Shown here: positions 43,094 to 52,947 of the stretch, piece after piece
Layout: each line of letters opens with the position of its first letter
Position numbering within the stretch: the stretch's first letter is position 1
DNA from: Tolypothrix sp. NIES-4075
Lineage (GTDB): Bacteria; Cyanobacteriota; Cyanobacteriia; Cyanobacteriales; Nostocaceae
DNA length: 64,000 bases
NCBI RefSeq assembly: GCF_002218085.1
Contig: NZ_BDUC01000008.1
Coordinates: 205,094 to 269,093 of the forward strand
Direction of reading: 5' to 3'
Position numbers and translations under genes: made by a program
The notes under the pieces: model-generated
Told to the model about the DNA's origin: nothing
The model's input: the letters and a program-made list of their open reading frames with translations, nothing else
The model's database searches: none

Positions 43094-44254
43094 ATGAAAG
43101 TTATTCTCACTTGCAACACAGGCTTAGGTACAGGAGGACAGGGAGTTTGTTTAGCAAATGCAGCAGCAGGTTTTAACGAATTAGCAGATTTAACTGTAAT
43201 TTGTGCAGATGTTAAAACACCTCAAACCGATTTCTCAGTTTATCCCGTCGGTTATTCTGCATCGAGCAGACGATTACTTGCTACACCGCTGCTGCGTCGT
43301 CGCAATGATTGGGCTGTACTGTTGAGCGATTTATATTTTGACAAACAAGTAAGCAAAAAATTACAACTCCTTCCCTGCGATTTAATTATGGGGGTAGCAG
43401 GTCAAACTCATCTAGCTTTTAAAACAGCTAAAGCAAAAGGTGCGAAGGCTTGGCTATATTGCCTCAATAATTATCTCCCCTTCATGCAAGAGCAAATTCA
43501 GCAAGAACTACAGTTTCTTGGAGAATCTACTGTAGCAACCATGAATCCAAAGATGCTGCAACGATTTTCACAGGAGTGTAAACAAGCTGATTTAATCGTA
43601 GTCCTTTCAAAGGTTGCTAAACAAACATTTATTGATGCAGGCTTTCCGGCAGATAAGATTGCTGTTCTTCCTCCATTTATTAATACTGAAAGGTTTTATC
43701 CCTCTCCTAAAACAGACTCAACTTTCCGTGGACTTTATGTAGGTACTATTGAACCGCGTAAAGGTGTTCAGTATTTAATCCCTGCCTTTTTGCAAGCTAA
43801 AATACCTAATTCTGAATTGTTATTAGTTGGAGGTACATCAACTCGTAAAATGCGACTTTTAGTAGAGAAAACACTAAGTCAAAATTCTCATATAAAACAG
43901 GAGTTTTGGAATTTTAATAGCCAAGATCCCCAACAAGTCTTTAGTCGGTGTTCAGTATTCATTTTGCCTTCTGTTGAAGATGGTTTTGGATTGGTAGCAC
44001 TCGAAGCAATGGCGTGCGGACTTCCTGTAATTGTCACTTCTCATTGCGGTGCTGCTGACTTAATTGAAGATGGCGTTAATGGATTTATTGTACCACCCAG
44101 AGACGAAAAAGCTATTAGCGAAAAACTAGATTTTTTAGCTGCTAACGAATCGATTCGCATAGAAATGAGTAAAGCAGCCAGAAATACTGCCGTTACATAT
44201 ACCCAGGAACTTTACAAACATAATTTATGTCAAATATTTGACAATTATTTATAG
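43094..44254 (+). CDS. GT4-family glycosyltransferase
   Basis: The 386-residue protein has a GT-B fold. The Rossmann N-terminus (GLGTGGQGVCLANAAAGFN) lies at the acceptor side. The C-terminal donor site is visible as GLYVGTIEPRKGVQYLIPAF followed by ILPSVEDGFGLVALEAMACG, which holds the E-x7-E pair. GT4 enzymes use NDP-sugars with retention of anomeric configuration. It starts 22 bases after the previous glycosyltransferase gene, so the two are in one operon. Specificity cannot be read. Confidence 0.92.
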   Translation: MKVILTCNTGLGTGGQGVCLANAAAGFNELADLTVICADVKTPQTDFSVYPVGYSASSRRLLATPLLRRRNDWAVLLSDLYFDKQVSKKLQLLPCDLIMGVAGQTHLAFKTAKAKGAKAWLYCLNNYLPFMQEQIQQELQFLGESTVATMNPKMLQRFSQECKQADLIVVLSKVAKQTFIDAGFPADKIAVLPPFINTERFYPSPKTDSTFRGLYVGTIEPRKGVQYLIPAFLQAKIPNSELLLVGGTSTRKMRLLVEKTLSQNSHIKQEFWNFNSQDPQQVFSRCSVFILPSVEDGFGLVALEAMACGLPVIVTSHCGAADLIEDGVNGFIVPPRDEKAISEKLDFLAANESIRIEMSKAARNTAVTYTQELYKHNLCQIFDNYL

Positions 44255-44311
44255 CTAGTTCAAAAAAATAAGCTTTAGTGAAAAATAAGTAAATATAAGT
44301 GCTTAAAAGTG

Positions 44312-45469
44312 ATGGTATTAACTAATAGTGCGGAGCCAAACAAAAAAAAATTGAGCCAGGAAAATTTTGATAAAAATCTAATTTATCAATGCTCTAGTTT
44401 TCATGTAGGTGGCAAAGGAGGAGCTGAAACTTATTTAACTTCTCTGATGAATTATCAGATACCTGGTGTGAGCGATCGCGTAATTAAAAACTTAAAAAAT
44501 ATTGACCATAGTCAGTTCAAATTGCTCCACCTACATAGTCCAGATTTTTTATTAGATGTTACAGGTGAATGTCCCGTTATCTTTACAGTTCACAATCACT
44601 CTTTATATTGCCCTAGTGGCACAAAATATTTAGCAGAAAAAAACACTATTTGTCAACGTAAATTTTCTTATTTAGGATGTACCTGGGGCAAGCTAATAGA
44701 CAAATGTGGTAGCCGCAAACCGTCAAGAGTTATTGATGAATTTAAAGAAACTCAGCGTCTACAAAATATTTTAAAAAAAATAAAAGTTACTTTCATTGCT
44801 AATAGTGATTATGTCAGGCAAGAGTTAATTAAAAATGGTGTACCATCCGAGCAAACTGTAACTCTGCGCTGTGGTATACCCATTCCGCAAACTGCCATTT
44901 CACCGCTGACTATAGAAACACATAAAAATCAGAGAATGTTGTTTGTCGGACGCATTGTTCCTGATAAAGGGTTAGAATGGTTGCTGAAAAGTTTAGTACA
45001 TACAAATCCGCGAATTCAGCTTGATATTGCTGGTGAAGGATGGGATAGACCCCGCTTGGAAAGGTTAGCCGAAAAACTCGGATTAACTAACCGTATCGTT
45101 TGGCATGGCTGGTGTGATAGTGACAAATTAAATAGACTGTATAAAGAATGTTTTACGGTAGTTTTTCCGAGTGTCTGGCCCGAGCCTGCTGGTCTTGTAA
45201 CTCTTGAAGCTTATGCTCGTTATCGACCTGTAATTGCAAGTGCAGTAGGAGGGATACCAGAACATTTACAAGATGGAAAAACAGGTATTCTTGTGACAGC
45301 AAATGATATTAAAAAGCTTTCCGATGCAATTACTGATTTATCTACAAATTATCAAAAGTGCGTTTGTCTAGGCGAACAAGGTCATGCTTTGTTTCTGAAA
45401 GAATTTGCAATGGATGTTCATGTAAAAAATCTGCAAAAAATTTATGAAAATACTATATTTAACTTTTAA
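44312..45469 (+). CDS. GT4-family glycosyltransferase with Cys-rich segment
   Basis: About 385 residues. The donor-site motifs are MLFVGRIVPDKGLEWLLKSL and FPSVWPEPAGLVTLEAYA, with the E-x7-E pattern. An insertion in the N-terminal half has four Cys (YCPSGTKY, TICQRKFSYLGCTWG, DKCGSR), a pattern known in some GT4 enzymes and possibly metal binding. I take the ATG at 44312; a GTG precedes it directly at 44309. The gene is 57 bases after the previous GT4, in the same direction. Confidence 0.9.
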   Translation: MVLTNSAEPNKKKLSQENFDKNLIYQCSSFHVGGKGGAETYLTSLMNYQIPGVSDRVIKNLKNIDHSQFKLLHLHSPDFLLDVTGECPVIFTVHNHSLYCPSGTKYLAEKNTICQRKFSYLGCTWGKLIDKCGSRKPSRVIDEFKETQRLQNILKKIKVTFIANSDYVRQELIKNGVPSEQTVTLRCGIPIPQTAISPLTIETHKNQRMLFVGRIVPDKGLEWLLKSLVHTNPRIQLDIAGEGWDRPRLERLAEKLGLTNRIVWHGWCDSDKLNRLYKECFTVVFPSVWPEPAGLVTLEAYARYRPVIASAVGGIPEHLQDGKTGILVTANDIKKLSDAITDLSTNYQKCVCLGEQGHALFLKEFAMDVHVKNLQKIYENTIFNF

Positions 45470-45565
45470 TTAGACAATCATACAAAATATACTGCTTTGA
45501 TATGTACCAAAATACTTCATTATTAAATGTATTGCTTTGACTAATTAAATAGTATTAGGTAAAAC

Positions 45566-46552
45566 ATGTTACATAATATCGAAAATTTTCAGCCTTTAGT
45601 CAGTGTTATTATCCCAACATATAATCGTCCAGAATATCTTAAGCAAGCGATCGCTAGTGCAGTTCAACAAACTTATCAAAATATTGAAATCATTGTTTGT
45701 GATAACTGTAGCAGCGTAAATCCTCAACCAATAGTTGATGCTTTTGGTGATTCACGAATTCGCTTTTGGCGAAATTCTGAAAACTTAGGAATGGTCGCTA
45801 ATATTATCAACGGCTTTAAAATGGCACGAGGAAAATATGTTGCCAGTCTGCACGACGATGATATCTGGGAAAAGGATTTTTTAGAAAAGCTTGTTCCTCC
45901 TCTAGAAGCTGATTTTAATTTGGCTTTAGCTTTTTGCGATCACTACATGATGAAAGCTGATAGCGAAATAGATTATGCTCACACAGAATATTGTTCGCAG
46001 GTATTTAAAAGGGACAATTTAAAAGAAGGTGTTTACCAACCTTTTTACGAGCAGGGAATAGTAGATATGTCTGTTGCAAGCGTTGTCGCTGCGGTTATTC
46101 GTAAAGATGTTGTGGACTGGGATGCATTTCCAGTTGAGGCTGGGGGTTGCTACGATTTGTATCTAAACTATCTCTGCTGCCGTTCTGCAAAAGGAGCTTA
46201 CTATTATCCAGAGAGACTGGCACGATTTCGCACACATGTGCAATCGGATACAAGGACTGACGATGCACAAGTGAGAATTCGCAAAGCAAATAATCAGATA
46301 TTTTGCTACGAGCAATTTATCAAAGATGCAAGGTTACATGAATTGCATCCATATTTTCACCGCAGATTGTTAGAAGCAAGATACAGTTTGGGGATGAGTT
46401 TGCTGCAAGCTAAACAACCAATAGCTGCACGTTCTCATTTTTGGCATGTGATAAAGAATAAAAAACGGAGTCTAAGAAGCATGGGGGCAATGTTATTAAC
46501 TTTTATGCCATCATTTACAAATCGAGCCCTAGATACGCATAAATTTGAATGA
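45566..46552 (+). CDS. GT2-family glycosyltransferase (copy 1 of a duplicated pair)
   Basis: The 328-residue protein begins with the GT-A start LVSVIIPTYNRPEYLKQAI, then IIVCDNCSS, and the metal-binding stretch ASLHDDDIWEKDFLEKL (DDD at the DxD position). The C-terminal half with FRTHVQSDTR-like sequence is shared with the next gene, to which it is clearly paralogous: both read MARGKYVASLHDDD at the same position. GT2 enzymes use NDP-sugars, generally with inversion. The gene lies 96 bases after the previous one. Confidence 0.92.
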   Translation: MLHNIENFQPLVSVIIPTYNRPEYLKQAIASAVQQTYQNIEIIVCDNCSSVNPQPIVDAFGDSRIRFWRNSENLGMVANIINGFKMARGKYVASLHDDDIWEKDFLEKLVPPLEADFNLALAFCDHYMMKADSEIDYAHTEYCSQVFKRDNLKEGVYQPFYEQGIVDMSVASVVAAVIRKDVVDWDAFPVEAGGCYDLYLNYLCCRSAKGAYYYPERLARFRTHVQSDTRTDDAQVRIRKANNQIFCYEQFIKDARLHELHPYFHRRLLEARYSLGMSLLQAKQPIAARSHFWHVIKNKKRSLRSMGAMLLTFMPSFTNRALDTHKFE

Positions 46553-46791
46553 GTTATCTGTTCATAATTAAGTGTAATTAATCTCTAGTAATCGCGTTTT
46601 AATTATGCACAATTGCTGTGATGATTGAATGTTAAACTTTAAAAAACCCATCAATGGTGAAAGCGTTAAAAGCTCATAAAGATACATATAAGGTCAAAAA
46701 ATAATTCTATCAGATAAATGCAAAATAGGTCGCTTGGGTGCAGAAGAATAAATTAAATACTGTTTTTAGCAAGAAAAGACCGGGAGGAGAT

Positions 46792-47781
46792 ATGTTAAAA
46801 GACGAATGCCAACAACCTTTAGTTAGCATTATTATTCCCACTTATAATCGAGCCAATTATCTGAAGCAAGCAGTTGCTAGTGCTATTAAACAAAGTTATC
46901 AAAATATTGAGATTATTATTTCTGATAATTGTAGTACGGATAATACGCAAGCAATAGTTGAATCTTTTGATGATTCACGCATTCGATTTTGGAGACAACC
47001 AGAAAATAAAGGAATGTTTGCCAATCAAATGCACGCATTCAAAATGGCACGAGGAAAATACGTTGCTAGTCTCCACGACGATGATATGTGGAACGAAGAC
47101 TTTTTAGAAAAGCTTATTCCGCCATTAGAAGAACATCCAGATTTAATTTTAGCTTTTTGCGATCAATATATTATAGATGCAAATGGCGTAATTGATTATG
47201 CTGGTACCCAAGGAAATACACGCAGTTATAAACGTGACCAGCTTGCACAAGGAGTTCATCAAAATTTAGTCAAAATCGGGTTAGTAGATAAAAGTATACC
47301 TACTGCCGCAGCTTGTGTGATTCGCAATGATTTTGTTGATTGGGATAGTATTCCTCCTGAAGTTGGCGGTATGTGGGATATATATTTAACATACATCTGC
47401 TGTATTTCTGGTCATGGAACTTATTATTATCCAGAACGACTAACTCGTTATCGTGCTCATGAGCAAACTGATACTATGCAAAGTGGTAGTCGAAATGCTC
47501 AAGCAAAAATCCGGAAAGCACAAAATGAAATATTCTGTTACAAACAGTTTATGGAAGATGCGAGGCTAAAAGAGTTTAAGTCATACTTTAGGCAGAAATG
47601 GTTAGAAGCTAATACAACTTTGGCTATAGGTTTGATGCGAACTGAAGAGGTAGCAGAAGCACGTTCTTATCTTTGGTGTGCGATTAACGAACAAAAGTTT
47701 AACTTGCGAACTATAGCAGCACTTACTCTTAGCTTTACTCCGCAACGTTTAGCCAATCAATTATTAGGAGGAGCGAAATAA
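46792..47781 (+). CDS. GT2-family glycosyltransferase (copy 2 of a duplicated pair)
   Basis: I start at the ATG at 46792 because GGGAGGAG stands six bases before it; a longer frame from a GTG (46738) has no ribosome site. The resulting 329 residues match the length of the previous gene's product. Motifs are LVSIIIPTYNRANYLKQAV, IIISDNCSTDNTQAI and SLHDDDMWNEDFLEKLIP. The two copies differ mainly in the C-terminal half, where acceptor choice is likely made. The pair is separated by 239 AT-rich bases. Confidence 0.92.
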   Translation: MLKDECQQPLVSIIIPTYNRANYLKQAVASAIKQSYQNIEIIISDNCSTDNTQAIVESFDDSRIRFWRQPENKGMFANQMHAFKMARGKYVASLHDDDMWNEDFLEKLIPPLEEHPDLILAFCDQYIIDANGVIDYAGTQGNTRSYKRDQLAQGVHQNLVKIGLVDKSIPTAAACVIRNDFVDWDSIPPEVGGMWDIYLTYICCISGHGTYYYPERLTRYRAHEQTDTMQSGSRNAQAKIRKAQNEIFCYKQFMEDARLKEFKSYFRQKWLEANTTLAIGLMRTEEVAEARSYLWCAINEQKFNLRTIAALTLSFTPQRLANQLLGGAK

Positions 47782-47864
47782 TTAAGTTGATTTCAGTTAG
47801 AGATTTATAACTTTGTGAAAAAAGAACTGCACGCTCATCAATTAATTTTAAAGGAAGGTGGTTT

Positions 47865-49082
47865 GTGAAACTTTGTATCGTTACGCCATATGTGATTAAA
47901 GGTGATGGTCAAGGTCGGGCAAACTATGAGATTGTCTGGGAAGCGATTCGTCGCGGACACCACGTCACTTTAGTAGCAAGAAAAGTAGCTCCGGAACTAC
48001 AGGAAAATAGCTTTGTGAATTGGGTTTATTTTCCCGTCGAAAATTTTCCAACGCAACTTGTGCGGGAAATGATGTTTTCAAGGGCAAGCGCTGCTTGGTT
48101 GCGTAAACATCGCCATGAGTTTGATTTAGTACAAGTGTACGGGGCGATTACTTCGGCAGCGGGAGATGTAAATACATCGCAGTTTGTACACAGTTCTTGG
48201 TTGCGATCGCCTGTACATACATCACGGGTAAACCGTAATATTTATGGTGCTTACCATTGGCTCTACACAAATTTAAACGCTTATTGGGAAAAAAAGGCAT
48301 TTCGTCAAGCGAAAGTGTCAGTGGCAGTATCTGAGAAAATCAAAAATGAATTGGTAGAAGACGTTGGAATCGAAAGCGATCGCATTCGCGTGATTTTGAA
48401 TGGTGTGGATGTGGAAGAGTTTGTTCCAGGTGCTACAGACCGCGAAAAATTCGGTCTACCAGAAGATGTAACTCTAGCGCTTTTCGCCGGCGATATCCGT
48501 ACCAATCGCAAAAACTTGGATACAGTATTACATGCCTTAGTACAAGTTCCGGAGGTACACTTAGCAGTTGTCGGTGATACCGCCGGTAGTCCTTATCCTC
48601 AACTAGCAGCATCGCTATCCTTAAGTGAGCGAGTACACTTTTTGGGATTTCGGCGCGACATCGCCCAAATTATGCAAACAGCGGATTTATTCGTATTTCC
48701 GTCACGTTACGAAGCTTGCACCCTAGTTATGATGGAAGCAATGGCATCAGGACTACCTGTAATTACCGCAACTACAGCAGGGGGTGCAGAAATAGTCACA
48801 CCAGATTGTGGATTTGTTTTGGCAGACTCCGATGATACCAACGCTTTGGCACAAGCACTGAGTATTTTAAAAAGCGATCGCCATCTCCGGCAAAAAATGG
48901 GTCAAGCTGCCCGCACCATAGCAGAACAAAATACTTGGACTAGTAAAGCTCAAAGCTATGTCGATTTATTTGAGGAGTTAGTAAATGACCAGTATCACCG
49001 TTCTCATACCCACCTATCGCCGACCTCTAGACCTGATGCGTTGCCTGGAAGCGCTGAAAAAGCAAACTCGGCAAGCAGATGA
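47865..49082 (+). CDS. GT4-family glycosyltransferase with probable frameshifted C-terminus
   Basis: The 405-residue GT-B enzyme begins at GTG, ten bases after AAGGAAGG. Donor-site motifs are ALFAGDIRTNRKNLDTVLHAL and FPSRYEACTLVMMEAMASG. The catalytic body ends near SYVDLFEELV. The last 32 or so residues (NDQYHRSH... to NSASR) are encoded by the first 98 bases of the next gene in another frame and look unlike any GT4 tail. The downstream junctions in this operon use four-base ATGA/GTGA overlaps, so this overlap probably results from a one-base deletion near the 3' end that lost the original stop at 48986. Confidence 0.9.
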   Translation: MKLCIVTPYVIKGDGQGRANYEIVWEAIRRGHHVTLVARKVAPELQENSFVNWVYFPVENFPTQLVREMMFSRASAAWLRKHRHEFDLVQVYGAITSAAGDVNTSQFVHSSWLRSPVHTSRVNRNIYGAYHWLYTNLNAYWEKKAFRQAKVSVAVSEKIKNELVEDVGIESDRIRVILNGVDVEEFVPGATDREKFGLPEDVTLALFAGDIRTNRKNLDTVLHALVQVPEVHLAVVGDTAGSPYPQLAASLSLSERVHFLGFRRDIAQIMQTADLFVFPSRYEACTLVMMEAMASGLPVITATTAGGAEIVTPDCGFVLADSDDTNALAQALSILKSDRHLRQKMGQAARTIAEQNTWTSKAQSYVDLFEELVNDQYHRSHTHLSPTSRPDALPGSAEKANSASR

Positions 49083-49965
49083 AGTATTGGTGACGGTGCG
49101 TGATATTGATGCGGAAACTTGGACATTTTTGCAAACCTTTAACCTTGATTCGCTGCCACTACGCACCGTAACCGTGAAAGTTCCGGGAGTAGTAGCAGCG
49201 ATGAATGCAGGTTTGGATGTAGCGCAAGGAGATATCGTTGCCACAACCGATGACGATGCGGCACCACACGCTGATTGGCTGCAACGTATCGAAGCTTACT
49301 TTTTGTCAGATAGCAGCATCGGTGCTGTGGGTGGACGCGACTGGCAGTACATAGGTACTCAAATAAAAGAAGTAGGCGATCGCTTCTGTGTCGGTCGGGT
49401 GCAGTGGTTTGGACGGGTGATTGGCAATCATCACTTGGGTGTCGGACCAGCTCGCGAGGTAGACGTACTCAAGGGAGTGAATATGAGTTTTCGCTTTTGC
49501 GCCCTGAAAAAAGTGCGCTATGATGAGCGGATGCTAGGTACTGGTGCCCAAGTACATTTTGAATTGGCATTCACCCTGCCGTTGAGACGAGCGGGGTGGA
49601 AAATTATTTTCGATCCGTTGGTCGCAGTGGATCACTATCCCGCACAGCGTTTTGATGAAGACCAGCGAGATAATTTTAATCACATCGCTTGGAGCAATGC
49701 CGTACATAATGAAACTTTAGCTTTATTAGAATACTTTTCATCAGTGCAACGTATTGTATTTGTAGTTTGGGCAATATTAATCGGTACGCGAGAAGCGCTC
49801 GGTTTTGTACAGTGGTTGCGATTGCTACCCAGTGAAGGAAAATTGGCATCTAAGAAGTGGCTGGCATCTCTACGGGGACGAATTCAGGGTTGGCAGACAT
49901 GGCAACAGCACTATAATTTGAAAAACTTCTCAACAAACTACCTGCACCCTGGAGATGTACAGTGA
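48985..49965 (+). CDS. GT2-family glycosyltransferase
   Basis: A 326-residue GT-A protein: ITVLIPTYRRPLDLMRCLEAL at the start, DIVATTDDDAAPHADWLQRIE with the DDD metal site, and LKGVNMSFRFCALKKVRYDERM in the acceptor region. A hydrophobic segment near the C-terminus (IVFVVWAILIGTREALGFV) should anchor it to the membrane. It overlaps the preceding GT4 gene by 98 bases and the next gene by four (GTGA), indicating translational coupling within one operon. Confidence 0.92.
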   Translation: MTSITVLIPTYRRPLDLMRCLEALKKQTRQADEVLVTVRDIDAETWTFLQTFNLDSLPLRTVTVKVPGVVAAMNAGLDVAQGDIVATTDDDAAPHADWLQRIEAYFLSDSSIGAVGGRDWQYIGTQIKEVGDRFCVGRVQWFGRVIGNHHLGVGPAREVDVLKGVNMSFRFCALKKVRYDERMLGTGAQVHFELAFTLPLRRAGWKIIFDPLVAVDHYPAQRFDEDQRDNFNHIAWSNAVHNETLALLEYFSSVQRIVFVVWAILIGTREALGFVQWLRLLPSEGKLASKKWLASLRGRIQGWQTWQQHYNLKNFSTNYLHPGDVQ

Positions 49966-51440
49966 CTTCCAAGCAGATACTTTTTAATCCTTTTTTGAAA
50001 CAAAATTATTCTCCAGAAGAGCGATCGCTACAAGGTTGGATAGTAATTTTTGGCTTCTTACTGATTTGTTTAGCGTGCTACCTTGGTCCTACTGCCAGTT
50101 TGCGCTTAATCTATCCGATAGCAGCTTTGGTTACAGCGGTGTTTTTATACCTGCGGCATCCGATTCTCTATCTAGGCTTTACGTGGTGGATGTGGTTTCT
50201 CTCGGCGTTATTTACCCGCTTAGTTGACCTTCGCGTTGGCTGGGACCCAACTCGTCAGATGCTTGTAGCACCATACTTGGTAACGTTTGTTACTATAGCC
50301 ACTTTGTTACGATACCTTCCAAGCGCCTATCGTCAAGGTGGCTTATCTTTTATTTTGGCTTTTGCAGGGGTGTTTTATGGCTTTCTCATTGGACTGGTTC
50401 ACAACCAACCGGTTCCGGTGGCACGCAGCCTTCTGGACTGGTTAACTCCCCTCCTCTTCGCTTTTCACTTATTTATTAACTGGCGAGATTATCCTAGTTA
50501 TCGCCAAAACATTCAGCGCACATTTCTTTGGTGCGTATTGATTTTAGGAGTTTACGGTATATATCAATTCGTGGTAGCACCAGAGTGGGACAGGTACTGG
50601 CTCGTCAAATCAGAACAGACTAGCAGTTCTGGAAACCCTGTACCTTTCGGGATGCGCGTCTGGAGTACAATGCACTCGATTGGTCCGTTTGGTGCGACAA
50701 TGCAGGCTGGTTTGCTGTTATTGTTCACAAGATCGGGACCTTTAATTTTTCCTGCCTCAGCAGCTGGCTACTTGTCGTTTCTACTTGCACAAACACGTAC
50801 CAATTGGGGGGGCTGGTTATTCGGAATGATTATGATTATGGGTTCGGTGAAAGCGCGGATTCAAATGCGCTTAATTACCATAATTTTGGTGATGATAGTG
50901 TGTGTTGCGCCATTGCTGACTATTGAGCCAATTTCCTCTGTTGTATCAAAACGTGTTGAAAGTTTTACCAATCTTCAAGAAGATGGCAGCTTTAAGGATA
51001 GATCGAGCAGCTATGACAGAAACCTGAGTGTAGCCCTTTCTAACACTCTGGGTAATGGGTTTGGAAATACTTGGAAAGTCAACGAAAAAACTGGTCAAAT
51101 AGAAGTATTTGTCATTGACAGTGGCATTTTAGATATGTTTTTCACCCTAGGCTGGTTTGGAGCCATACCTTATTTGGGTGGGCTAATATTGATAATTTAT
51201 CAAGTTTTCCAATATACAGAGTCCCGTTTCGACAGTTTTCTGAGTGCTGCCCGCGCCATTGGTTTTACTGCCTTTGCCCAGTTAATTATTGGTAGCGGAA
51301 TGCTAAGTATAGCAGGGATGATTCTTTGGGGATTTTTGGCTATGGCTATGGCAGCGCATAAGTACTATCAGCATCAAGGAATTACTACGCCGAATCAATC
51401 TCAAGGCATGACTGTACTTAATCAGAGGTCAATCACATGA
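49962..51440 (+). CDS. Wzy/O-antigen-ligase-like polysaccharide polymerase
   Basis: A 492-residue membrane protein with about ten to twelve helices and a large periplasmic loop (about residues 190-250 and 300-370), the layout of O-antigen ligases and Wzy polymerases. The loop includes SIGPFGATMQAG and RSSSYDRN; Arg and His residues there are typical. It would join repeat units on the periplasmic side. It starts at GTG overlapping the previous stop and ends in an ATGA overlap with the next GT4, so its stoichiometry is tied to them. The exact class (ligase or polymerase) is not separable by sight. Confidence 0.85.
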   Translation: MTSKQILFNPFLKQNYSPEERSLQGWIVIFGFLLICLACYLGPTASLRLIYPIAALVTAVFLYLRHPILYLGFTWWMWFLSALFTRLVDLRVGWDPTRQMLVAPYLVTFVTIATLLRYLPSAYRQGGLSFILAFAGVFYGFLIGLVHNQPVPVARSLLDWLTPLLFAFHLFINWRDYPSYRQNIQRTFLWCVLILGVYGIYQFVVAPEWDRYWLVKSEQTSSSGNPVPFGMRVWSTMHSIGPFGATMQAGLLLLFTRSGPLIFPASAAGYLSFLLAQTRTNWGGWLFGMIMIMGSVKARIQMRLITIILVMIVCVAPLLTIEPISSVVSKRVESFTNLQEDGSFKDRSSSYDRNLSVALSNTLGNGFGNTWKVNEKTGQIEVFVIDSGILDMFFTLGWFGAIPYLGGLILIIYQVFQYTESRFDSFLSAARAIGFTAFAQLIIGSGMLSIAGMILWGFLAMAMAAHKYYQHQGITTPNQSQGMTVLNQRSIT

Positions 51441-52582
51441 AAGTTGCTATCCTAATGCCACTGGCTGAACAACGCGGCGGAAGTGAAATGACTTTCTGGG
51501 ACTTGCTGCAACAAGGACGACATGCGGATGTCGAATGGTTGGTAATTTTTAACGAAGACGGTCCGTTGGTAGAGCAAGTGCGATCGCTTGGTATTTCCGC
51601 TATAGTTGTGCTTGGTAGTCGTGTACGAGAATTGCACCGTTTAGTCGCTACCGCAGCCAAGATAGCTTCTATAATCAAGCGCGAACGTGTAGATGTTATC
51701 GTCAGCTGGATGTGGCTATCTCACCTCACGGGAGGGCTGGCAGCGCTTTTGGCTGGCATACCTGCACTGTGGTATCAGCAGGAAATTCCAGATAATAAAA
51801 GCTTTTTAAAGCGCCTGGTCAATTTGATGCCAGCGCGTGGTGTAGTCACCATTACTAAAGCTATTCAAGAGGCGCAGTCACAAATTTTACCGAAAACCCC
51901 AGTATATTTAGTGCATCCAGGGGTGGCGCTAGACCGTTTCGATCCAGCTGTTCTGCCAACTCCAGCCACGATGCGCTCAAAGCTGGGTTTGCCGTTGGAT
52001 GGACCTTTAATTGGAATTGTCGGGCGATTGCAACGCTGGAAGGGAATGCACGTTGTTGTGGAGGCAATGCCGAAAGTCTTGCAGAAGTATCCCGATGCCC
52101 ATTGTGTGGTAGTTGGGGGTAAGCACGATTTGGAACCGGATTATGGGGAGTTTTTAAAAGAGAAAATCACAGCGTTGGATTTAAGCGATCGCACTCTGGC
52201 AGTCGGGCTACAACGCAATGTCCCAGAATGGATGCAAGCAATGGACGTATTTGTTCATGCTTCTGATAACGAACCGTTTGGTTTGGTGGTTATCGAGGCA
52301 ATGGCGTTAGGCAAACCCGTGATTGCTGGCAATGCTGGCGGACCGACTGAGATAATTACCGACGGCTTAAATGGATTGTTAACGCCTTATGGTGATGCAG
52401 ATGCATTAGCGATCGCAATTCTCCGTTATCTTGATGACCAAGAATTTGCCCGTAATGCCGCAGTCGCAGCACGACAACGTGCCCTCGATTTTTCTACCCA
52501 ACGTTACGCCCAAAACTTTATAAATGCCCTTCACTCTGCGGTGTCAAATGTTTCTGAAGTTAATGCTTTGCCTTTAACTTAA
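51437..52582 (+). CDS. GT4-family glycosyltransferase
   Basis: 381 residues, GT-B. N-terminal MPLAEQRGGSEMTFWDLLQQ is an acceptor-side loop. The donor domain has IGIVGRLQRWKGMHVVVEAM, then VHASDNEPFGLVVIEAMALG with the E-x7-E pair, and GGPTEIITDGLNGLL. The start ATG overlaps the polymerase stop (ATGA). This is the last gene of the coupled set; 365 AT-rich bases follow. Confidence 0.93.
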   Translation: MKVAILMPLAEQRGGSEMTFWDLLQQGRHADVEWLVIFNEDGPLVEQVRSLGISAIVVLGSRVRELHRLVATAAKIASIIKRERVDVIVSWMWLSHLTGGLAALLAGIPALWYQQEIPDNKSFLKRLVNLMPARGVVTITKAIQEAQSQILPKTPVYLVHPGVALDRFDPAVLPTPATMRSKLGLPLDGPLIGIVGRLQRWKGMHVVVEAMPKVLQKYPDAHCVVVGGKHDLEPDYGEFLKEKITALDLSDRTLAVGLQRNVPEWMQAMDVFVHASDNEPFGLVVIEAMALGKPVIAGNAGGPTEIITDGLNGLLTPYGDADALAIAILRYLDDQEFARNAAVAARQRALDFSTQRYAQNFINALHSAVSNVSEVNALPLT

Positions 52583-52947
52583 ACAAAAAACAAGGCATAT
52601 TTGCAGGCGTTAATAAACACATTAGACGTGAGAAAAGTATTTCAAATAAATTAACCACGTCTATTTTTTGTGCGCGTTTCCATATTTTATTTACCGCGAG
52701 TGAATGTGCTATTGAAAAATTTCTAATTAATAATTTATAACTCCTAATTATGTTACCCATGTGAATTTAAAGCCCCGATGTAACAGGAAAGCTTATAGTA
52801 GGCAGGGGAATTAAACCCTTTTTAATTATTAATTATGAATTAATAATTATTAATTAGGTTAATGCAGTTTTTTTCACTAATATTAATAGGAATGTCAACA
52901 AATATACGATAATATATATATAATATTTTACTCATGGAGACGCTGAT
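52583..52947. other. AT-rich gene-free stretch with TTAATTATT repeats
   Basis: Positions about 52820-52860 are almost purely TAATTA-type and can form an extended hairpin (TTAATTATTAATTATGAATT and its inverse). It may end the preceding operon. The right end contains the promoter and GGAG ribosome site of the methyltransferase gene. Confidence 0.5.
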
